In this document: positions 5,815 through 10,386 of the stretch, piece after piece | Position numbering within the stretch: the stretch's first letter is position 1 | Layout: every line of letters begins with the position of its first letter | Source of the DNA: Planctomicrobium sp. | Lineage (GTDB): Bacteria > Planctomycetota > Planctomycetia > Planctomycetales > Planctomycetaceae | Reading direction: 5' to 3' | Assembly: GCA_029259835.1 (NCBI GenBank) | Contig: JAJDEL010000354.1 | Location: forward strand, 1 to 10,386 | Length of the DNA: 10,386 nt | The notes under the pieces: model-generated | The model's database searches: none | Seen by the model: the letters and a program-made list of their open reading frames with translations, nothing else | Told to the model about the DNA's origin: nothing | Made by a program: the position numbers and the translations under genes

Positions 5815-6339
5815 ATGTTGCATTTGAAAATTATCACCCTTCTGCTTATTTCAGCTCCGTTTTCCGTCGCTGATGATTGGAAGGAAACGAAATCGCAAGA
5901 AGGTAATTTCAAAGCTCAAATGCCAAGTGAGTCACGGTACCAAGCCAACGAAATCGAAACCGAACTTGGCAAAATCAAAATTCATATGTTCATAGCAACA
6001 AGTGATTCGGGAAACGAAGCGTATATGCTGATGTATAACGATTATCCAGATGAGTTATTTAAAACGAAAACAATAGATCAAATTCTGGCAGATGCTGCGG
6101 ACGGAGCAGTGGAAAATGTCAAAGGCAAATTGCAATCTGAATCGAAGGTCACACATGCCAAATTTCCTGGCAAGGATTTGGAGGCAACCGCAACTGCGGA
6201 TGATCAAGTGACATACATTTCGTGGAGGTTGTTGCTGGTGAAGAATCGTATGTACCAAATCGGCTGCGTCGGCGTCGGGAAAAAAGTCCCAGCAGAAACG
6301 ATCAAAAAGATGAAGGAATCATTTGAATTGCTACGCTAG
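5815..6339 (+). CDS. Small secreted protein of unknown function
   Basis: The product is 174 aa. It begins with a short export signal (MLHLKIITLLLISAPFSVA, then DDW), with likely cleavage after Ala19. The mature part starts WKETKSQEGNFKAQMPSESR, the opening seen in many secreted planctomycete proteins of PsbP/Mog1-like or DUF1795-like appearance, and later holds alternating strands (ETELGKIKIHMFIAT, ATADDQVTYISWRLLLVKNR, YQIGCVGVG) and a final helix (KMKESFELLR). No catalytic motif is visible; a binding or stress role is only a guess. The ATG at 5815 has GGGAG seven bases upstream, which decides the start; the frame extends back to a TTG at 5671 but those residues look non-coding. The 5571-5814 region upstream contains a hairpin (CATCCGAA at 5716 with TTCGGATG at 5736) and no gene. 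Confidence 0.75.
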   Translation: MLHLKIITLLLISAPFSVADDWKETKSQEGNFKAQMPSESRYQANEIETELGKIKIHMFIATSDSGNEAYMLMYNDYPDELFKTKTIDQILADAADGAVENVKGKLQSESKVTHAKFPGKDLEATATADDQVTYISWRLLLVKNRMYQIGCVGVGKKVPAETIKKMKESFELLR

Positions 6340-6373
6340 GGCACTTTTCGTACTGGTATTCGCGTTTTGCCTC

Positions 6374-6471
6374 GTGAAAGTCAGCGTTTTCACTGATAAA
6401 AACCGTTTTCCGCGGGCACAGGAAAGAGCAATCTGCTCTAGATTTAAAGGAACACCTCCCCAATTGGTGTT
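6374..6471. terminator. Convergent-gene spacer with several hairpins
   Basis: Three small inverted repeats lie between the ends of the secreted-protein gene and the minus-strand GNAT gene: GTGAAA/TTTCAC (6374-6393), AGAGCA/TGCTCT with a 3-base loop (6425-6439), and AACACC/GGTGTT (6451-6471). The last overlaps the GNAT stop codon. A shared transcript end is the natural reading; none has a clear T-run. Confidence 0.4.
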
Positions 6472-6973
6472 ATCTCCTGATGTGTGTTTGCCATTGCCAC
6501 ACTTGACCATCGTCCGGATCGTTGACCTCGCCGACAAACATCATTCCATTCTTTTCCAGAACCCGCGTCGAGGAGTTCGTGTGTGGTAGGGTGTGGGCCA
6601 ACACTCGCTTGACTGTCGCGCAGCCCGTTGCCAACTCAATGAGTTTGCGTGCCATCAATGTGGCGTATCCGTTCCCCTCAAACTCCGGGTATGTGAAATA
6701 TGCAATCTCAACCGTTCCATCATCGGCAGGCTGCCCTTTGAAACCACACGAACCTACGACGTCGCGTGTGATTGTGTCCACGACAAAGTATCCACCCCAA
6801 TCCAGCGAGTTGACGCTCACCGGTATCGCAGTCAGCTTCCGCCCGATCAATTGATGCACCAGCGATGCCACCTGAGACCAGTCGTCACTCATCATCGCTT
6901 CAAGATAAGCCGGATCACTTACTAGCGATTCTTCTATCGATGGATCAAGCCGGACGAGCTGCACGTCTTTCAT
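6470..6973 (-). CDS. GNAT-family N-acetyltransferase (RimJ/RimL-like)
   Basis: The 167-aa cytosolic enzyme is expected to move an acetyl group from acetyl-CoA to an amine on an unknown substrate. The fold order is visible: an N-terminal helical part, strand YFVVDTITRDVVGSCGFKG (about 62-80), strand GTVEIAYFTYPEF, then the acetyl-CoA loop FEGNGYAT (98-105) matching the motif A pattern Q/R-x-x-G-x-G/A loosely, a following helix LMARKLIELA, and motif B as LAHTLPHTNSSTRVLEKNGMMFVGE. The DW..Y motif near residues 58-62 and the ASLVHQLIG region fit the RimJ/RimL-like branch. Length is normal. The start is the ATG at 6973, with no rival nearby. Repeat copy A lies about 86 bases upstream. It is not close in sequence to the GNAT at 9643-10131. 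Confidence 0.88.
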   Translation of the reverse strand: MKDVQLVRLDPSIEESLVSDPAYLEAMMSDDWSQVASLVHQLIGRKLTAIPVSVNSLDWGGYFVVDTITRDVVGSCGFKGQPADDGTVEIAYFTYPEFEGNGYATLMARKLIELATGCATVKRVLAHTLPHTNSSTRVLEKNGMMFVGEVNDPDDGQVWQWQTHIRR

Positions 6974-7058
6974 GAGGTTCGTCTTTTAAAGCACTACAAC
7001 GAATTTAGAAGAAATCTACTCTGGATAGATCTGTGAATTGAGAAAACATCCCTTAAAG

Positions 7059-7125
7059 ACAGAACTCCAACCCCGAAGCGAAATTGAGCGTAACTTTTTT
7101 GGCGGAAGAGTTCAATCACTTCCAT
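7059..7125 (-). repeat. Intergenic repeat, copy A
   Basis: Copy A opens GACAGAA and its core at 7086-7125 (GAGCGTAAC ... GGCGGAAGAGTTCAAT) matches copy B core at 34 of 40 positions and copy C at 29 of 40, without gaps. It lies between the GNAT start (6973) and the end of the membrane-protein gene (7259). Read on the minus strand the core could be translated (VIELFRQKSYAQF), but the frame has no gene structure around it. The three copies have the same orientation. Confidence 0.8.
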
Positions 7126-7136
7126 ACGACTCAACT

Positions 7137-7208
7137 CTATGACTCCACACCGAGCAGCTTCTTGTCCAGGAAGCGAGTTTGGGATCAAGTTCAACCATCG
7201 CCTAACTT
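7137..7208 (-). pseudogene. 3' remnant of a GNAT acetyltransferase gene
   Basis: On the minus strand this stretch reads QTRFLDKKLLGVES followed by TAG, which closely matches the C-terminus of the intact GNAT at 9643-10131 (RTRFLDKKLRDVEL, then TAG). The two stop codons (7137-7139 and 9643-9645) are exactly the same distance, 2506 bases, as the adjacent repeat copies A and C, so the alignment is colinear through tail and repeat. Farther in, two in-frame TGA codons (7185-7187 and 7191-7193) and a missing codon show that it is dead; GDG at about 7194-7202 still aligns with GYG of the intact gene. Beyond about 7210 similarity fades, before the end of the membrane-protein gene. The rest of this GNAT has been lost. 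Confidence 0.8.
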
Positions 7209-7258
7209 GCTTGCTTCCGCTCCACCGCACCCAGTCTGCTGACACTTTTATGCGCCCG

Positions 7259-7870
7259 CTAGAGCGCACTGCGATTTTCTCTTTTTACAACTTCCGTTTG
7301 TCCCATTGCCTGTTTGAGTTCAATCTCAATACTGGGCGGCGAGTCGATCGCAATTGAGACAAAACGTCCGTCTCTAAGTTCGGCGACTAGAACCTGATAA
7401 GTGTGGCCGGGGTCATCATTGTCGCCTGGGGAATCGAATTTGCGCCACGAGAGTGCTTTTAGATCATCGACGCGAAGACGTCGATGCGGGCGGAACGAAA
7501 ACCAGAACCGGTAGAAGAACAGTTCTCGTGAATCTCGATCGAGTACCAACCGGCCTCGTGTGAGCGAGAATAACGCGAGCAACAGAGACACGGCGGAGAA
7601 CAGCACACCTATGAGTCCGAGAATGAACTTCGCGAAGAGAGAAGTTAGCTGCGCGAATGGATCGTATTGATAAGCGATCCAAATTCCGATTCCAATGGCA
7701 CTCGAGACGGCAGCCATGAAGAAGTTCACCCACAGGGCGGTTTTCCAAGTCGAGCGTACTTCGCCTCGCGACACACAATTCAGGTCGTGGTAAGCGTAAG
7801 GAAGATCGAAATCCATGACACTACGTAGCTCGCCTTTTGCTTTTCCGTAGTTGAACTGAATTGGAATCAT
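7259..7870 (-). CDS. Two-helix membrane protein with a C-terminal soluble domain
   Basis: The product is 203 aa. It opens MIPIQFNYGKAKGELRSVMD, then shows two strong membrane helices at about 43-66 (ALWVNFFMAAVSSAIGIGIW) and 75-104, followed by a soluble part of alternating strands (RLVLDRDSRELFFYRFWFSF, YQVLVAELRDGRFVSIAI) and a final helix. The soluble part resembles a PH-like or membrane-attached beta domain; I recognise no named family. I chose the ATG at 7870; the frame runs upstream to an ATG at 7990, but those 40 residues are the translated repeat copy B (MQVIELFRRKGYARF) and are unlikely to be protein. The gene lies between repeat copies B and A and ends about 50 bases before the GNAT remnant. 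Confidence 0.7.
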   Translation of the reverse strand: MIPIQFNYGKAKGELRSVMDFDLPYAYHDLNCVSRGEVRSTWKTALWVNFFMAAVSSAIGIGIWIAYQYDPFAQLTSLFAKFILGLIGVLFSAVSLLLALFSLTRGRLVLDRDSRELFFYRFWFSFRPHRRLRVDDLKALSWRKFDSPGDNDDPGHTYQVLVAELRDGRFVSIAIDSPPSIEIELKQAMGQTEVVKRENRSAL

Positions 7871-7916
7871 GGTGGATTCTTGTGATCTAATATCTATCAA
7901 AGAGAACGCGTCACCA

Positions 7917-7984
7917 GACAGAATTTCGCACTCCGAAGAAAACCGAGCGTAACCCTTTCGGCGGAATAGTTCAATTACTTGCAT
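7917..7984 (-). repeat. Intergenic repeat, copy B
   Basis: Copy B opens GACAGAATTT and its core is at 7945-7984 (GAGCGTAACCCTTTCGGCGG then AATAGTTCAAT). It ends about 47 bases upstream of the membrane-protein start. Unlike copies A and C it is not flanked by a GNAT tail: its other side, 7985-8184, is unrelated sequence. Confidence 0.8.
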
Positions 7985-8184
7985 GACCACGAAGTGCCTG
8001 AGATGCGGAATGAAACGTCTTGATGGAGTTGGCGGTCTTCGAATTGGAATATTGACTTAACTCCTGCACGGTTCATAGCACGCGTGACACCCAAATTTTT
8101 GTTCATGACCGGAGCACCTGCCCAGTCAGGTGAATTCGCATCCAACACTTAAGTCGATTTTTCCAGCCTGCTGATCTATCGGAA
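7985..8184. other. Gene-free spacer after the TIR gene, with one hairpin
   Basis: No supportable open frame was found. The one clear structure is CACCTG (8115-8120) with CAGGTG (8127-8132), a perfect 6-bp stem with a 6-base loop, about 55 bases past the TIR stop codon on the minus strand. It may mark the end of the TIR transcript, although no T-run follows directly. Confidence 0.4.
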
Positions 8185-9516
8185 TCAATGCAACTCGTCG
8201 TTGATGACACGTCGACGCCGATTAAAGGCGATCCGATAAATATTGGCGAGGAACCCGTGATCGTCCTGGTACCACTCGATTGAATGATCGCGGAAAAAGA
8301 AGGGCACCGAATGCGTCTTGGAAGCACCGGAATCTTGGACAGTGGGATCCAACATTGTTAAGAAAAGCGGTTTTTCGTGAGCAAACGCGATCCCGGCCTC
8401 GATACAAGTATTAATGTTGATACGCACTTCATTGTCCTGAAGACTACAGCCCAGATCGGCAATGACGAGATTTGCATCACGGATTAGAATCCGAATCTGC
8501 TTCCGCAGATCGCTCCCCAGCACTTCCTTGCCCAAGTGACACTGCATACCAACCAAGTTTTCAATGATATCCTTGGCTGCTTCATTGCGGTTCTGAGATC
8601 GCTTATAATCTGTTGCGAGAAACGAGTGGGGGTGCTTCGTCCCTACATCGTCGAGGAAGGAAGCAACCTGACTCTGGAGATCGGGCCAGGGTGTTCCCTC
8701 TTTCCACTCCAAGACCGACTTTCCCCGAATCGAAGTAGGAAGCGACTTTCGGCGGGCGCAGTAAATTCTCTCGACCAATCCTAGTTCACGCGCAATCTCT
8801 AGTTCGACGGGGAAATACTTGTAGAGTTCCTCCGGAGTCTTTTGCGTCTCGGTGCGATCGGGATAAATAGCAAGAAAGCCAGAACACCCTGACATGATAC
8901 GGTGGATCCGTTTGGCCCCTTCTTCTTGAAAAGAACTTTGGTCTCGGGAGTCCCCCACGAGAAAGGCCCCTTGAGCTTTCATCTGGGCCAGAACTTCGTC
9001 TCGCGGATGCGTCTCCTCGTCACGCCAACTGCAACTCACATACACATGGGGTTGCCCTTTGTGTGGAAGACTCTCTGGCATGCGGAGCGACAGCAGAAGA
9101 TTTCGTGCGCTCTCCACTGTTAGGTGGCCATCCACCAGAGACAGCCAGGATCGCAGCCCTAGCCCCTTAATGTGATCCGAGGGTTGGAACCCTTGTTCCA
9201 AAATGGCGGCGACGAGTCGGAATTCACTGTGATTGACCGCTTCGCTCTTGGCTAGGCGGATTTCCTCTTTCACATATGGCTTCTCGATTGAGTGAGATGA
9301 GAGTAGAGCAAGGCAGGACTTCGACTGGCTCATCTTGATCGCCAAACCTTCGTCGACCTCGGTGGCAGCAAAGAATCGTCGTTTGTCAATAAAGACCTTT
9401 AGCCCGCTGGATTCAATGAAAGCAGCCATCTGCTCCGCGAGTTCCAAGTCCTCCGAACCATAACTGATAAAGCAGTCATATTCCCGCTGTTCAAAATCGC
9501 GTGTCCTCATAAGCAT
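8185..9516 (-). CDS. Three-module TIR-domain protein, candidate defence NADase
   Basis: The 443-aa soluble protein has three parts. Residues about 12-90 are a TIR domain: YDCFISYGSED (13-23), LKVFIDKRRF (39-48), a helix, SCLALLSSHS, and PYVKEEIRLA, in which Glu85 aligns with the catalytic glutamate of NAD-cleaving TIR proteins (WCxxEL). Residues about 157-250 look like a second, diverged TIR-like fold: HVYVSCSWRDEE, AFLVGDSRDQSS, GFLAIYPDR, FPVELEIAREL. Residues about 297-390 resemble the Rossmann-type fold of nucleoside 2-deoxyribosyltransferase-like or SLOG-like sensors: ANLVIADLGCS then NTCIEAGIAFAHEKPLFLTM. Bacterial TIR proteins commonly cleave NAD or make cyclic-ADP-ribose signals in anti-phage defence; that role here is inferred. 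The start is the ATG at 9516, with a second ATG at 9508-9510. Repeat C lies 48 bases upstream and repeat B about 200 bases downstream. Confidence 0.82.
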   Translation of the reverse strand: MLMRTRDFEQREYDCFISYGSEDLELAEQMAAFIESSGLKVFIDKRRFFAATEVDEGLAIKMSQSKSCLALLSSHSIEKPYVKEEIRLAKSEAVNHSEFRLVAAILEQGFQPSDHIKGLGLRSWLSLVDGHLTVESARNLLLSLRMPESLPHKGQPHVYVSCSWRDEETHPRDEVLAQMKAQGAFLVGDSRDQSSFQEEGAKRIHRIMSGCSGFLAIYPDRTETQKTPEELYKYFPVELEIARELGLVERIYCARRKSLPTSIRGKSVLEWKEGTPWPDLQSQVASFLDDVGTKHPHSFLATDYKRSQNRNEAAKDIIENLVGMQCHLGKEVLGSDLRKQIRILIRDANLVIADLGCSLQDNEVRININTCIEAGIAFAHEKPLFLTMLDPTVQDSGASKTHSVPFFFRDHSIEWYQDDHGFLANIYRIAFNRRRRVINDELH

Positions 9517-9563
9517 AGCCTGATCAAGTTAAGCCGACGGGATACCAGACGAATAAGTGTATG

Positions 9564-9631
9564 GACTGATTTTTACACCTCGAACGAATTCGAACATAAC
9601 CCTTTCGGTTGAAGAGTTCAATCTCTTAAAA
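9564..9631 (-). repeat. Intergenic repeat, copy C
   Basis: Copy C opens GACTGATTTTTACACC; its core is 9592-9631 (GAACATAACCCTTTCGGTTG then AAGAGTTCAAT), matching copy B at 30 of 40 positions. It starts about 11 bases after the GNAT stop codon and ends about 48 bases before the TIR start. Together with the GNAT tail it forms one duplicated unit with 7059-7208. Confidence 0.78.
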
Positions 9632-9642
9632 GTGATTGAAAG

Positions 9643-10131
9643 CTACAACTCCACGTCGCGTAGCTTCTTATCCAAAAATCGTGTTCGAAAACCGTCCGGG
9701 TCTCCATAGCCGACTCGTAAGTACAGCTTTTCGGCTTGTGGGTTTTCCTGGCGGACTTCCAGGGTGACTTTGCAACAGCCGAGACGACGGGCCTGGTTTT
9801 CGACGGCGTTAAGGAGTTGTGTTCCGATTCCTTGACCGCGATGGGTTGGTAGCACTGCCAGATCGTGAATGTTCACGAGTGGTTTCGCGGCGAACGTTGA
9901 GAAGCCTTGGAAACAAATCGCCGCGCCGACGGCTTGGTCCTCTTCCCATGCGAGAATAGTAAACGCACCTGGTACGGCTTTCATTCCAGGGACAATTCGG
10001 GAAGAAACCGCCTCGTCAAGTTTTCGACCGCCGCCATGTGGTTCGCAGGCATACGAATTGATAATGTCAACTATTGCCTGAGCATGGACGGGGTTCTCAA
10101 AGTCCGCTATTGAAGTGGTGAAATCAGGCAT
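9643..10131 (-). CDS. GNAT-family N-acetyltransferase
   Basis: The 162-aa cytosolic acetyltransferase has the full GNAT order: strands FTILAWEEDQAVGAAICFQG (about 57-76), the motif A strand VNIHDLAVLPTHRGQGIGTQ with acetyl-CoA loop HRGQGIGT (97-104), a helix LLNAVENQARRLG, and the motif B strand CCKVTLEVRQENPQAEKLYLRVGYG. The VNIHDLAV segment with the RGQGIG loop is typical of the general GNAT fold; substrate unknown. The C-terminus RTRFLDKKLRDVEL has a broken duplicate at 7137-7208. The start is the ATG at 10131. The gene is divergent from the lipoprotein gene, with about 93 bases between the starts, and is followed on the minus strand by repeat C and the TIR gene. Confidence 0.93.
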   Translation of the reverse strand: MPDFTTSIADFENPVHAQAIVDIINSYACEPHGGGRKLDEAVSSRIVPGMKAVPGAFTILAWEEDQAVGAAICFQGFSTFAAKPLVNIHDLAVLPTHRGQGIGTQLLNAVENQARRLGCCKVTLEVRQENPQAEKLYLRVGYGDPDGFRTRFLDKKLRDVEL

Positions 10132-10224
10132 GTTGGAAACCGATGATTGTTATTGATAATGACGTCGCGACTACTTTCCCATTCAGCATGGTAGCGAAAA
10201 GATCGCCCAGAGGAGAACAAACCC

Positions 10225-10386
10225 TTGCGACAATTCCACGACAGCCACGCAGACACAACCCAATACTTCCTGGGAACAATGTGCCTGTTGATTGTTCTCT
10301 CCGGTTGCCCATCTCGTTCGGCGGAGGAAAAGCGCGAAACGCAACCTCAAGACCTGAAACTCTCTCTGGATCAAAAGATAGATGCT
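10225..10386 (+). CDS. Putative lipoprotein, 5' end only (runs off the window)
   Basis: Starting at a TTG at 10225, with AGGAG at 10211-10215 nine bases upstream, the frame is open for 54 codons to the window edge. The product has an Arg near the start and a hydrophobic run YFLGTMCLLIVLSGC; LSGC is a lipobox, so Cys28 would be lipid-modified after signal cleavage. The mature part is charged and polar (EEKRETQPQDLKLSLDQKID) as in many outer-surface lipoproteins. An ATG at 10279 with GGGA just before it is an alternative but leaves a signal with no positive end. Another frame from the ATG at 10189 is also open, but lacks any recognisable signal or domain. Function cannot be told from this fragment. 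Confidence 0.6.
   Translation, partial: MRQFHDSHADTTQYFLGTMCLLIVLSGCPSRSAEEKRETQPQDLKLSLDQKIDA

Noticed and set aside
6994..7269. A 91-codon minus-strand open frame
   Set aside because: It is read through the GNAT remnant in the wrong frame and through repeat copy A; the remnant's own frame, not this one, matches the intact GNAT.
7871..7990. N-terminal extension of the membrane protein (MQVIELFRRKGYARF...)
   Set aside because: The same peptide-like sequence appears at copies A and C only because the DNA repeat is shared; it is intergenic DNA that happens to be open.

Overview
The window looks like a stretch of a Planctomycetota chromosome. This is an inference from protein flavour, mixed base composition near 50% GC and the type of integron attC sites; no rRNA or other taxonomic marker is present. 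No tRNA, rRNA or CRISPR array was seen.

Layout. (1) 1-1470: the tail of an unidentified upstream gene, then sufD, a housekeeping Fe-S cluster assembly gene. (2) 1471-1772: a gene-free spacer with a 7-bp tandem repeat, a 45-bp imperfect direct repeat and, at its right edge, an attI-like junction. (3) 1773 to about 4304: four integron gene cassettes in a row, each closed by an attC site, with no integron integrase in the window (a 'CALIN'-type cluster). The cassettes carry a frameshifted DUF6966-like/zinc-ribbon gene, a DUF4274-like gene, a non-coding cassette and a small membrane protein. The boundaries are self-consistent: the first bases of every cassette are the reverse complement of the R'' box of the attC that closes it. 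(4) 4305-4538: a gene-free flank with three back-to-back hairpins. (5) 4539-5570 (minus): a six-helix voltage-gated K+ channel. (6) 5815-6339 (plus): a small secreted protein. (7) 6470-10131 (all minus): an accessory run of a GNAT acetyltransferase, a two-helix membrane protein, a three-module TIR protein and a second GNAT. This run is punctuated by three same-direction copies of a roughly 70-bp intergenic repeat (A, B, C). Next to copy A lies the broken 3' end of another GNAT gene, colinear with the intact GNAT beside copy C. (8) 10225 to the end (plus): the start of a lipoprotein gene.

How the parts relate. sufD, the K+ channel and the secreted protein look like stable backbone. The two accessory blocks look mobile by different routes: integrase-type cassettes in 1773-4304, and repeat-bounded units in about 6990-9690. 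The TIR gene, lying between repeat copies C and B, is the best candidate for an anti-phage or NAD-signalling function. The most distinctive observations are the integrase-less cassette array with its readable junction code, and the repeat-bounded GNAT/TIR/membrane-protein block.
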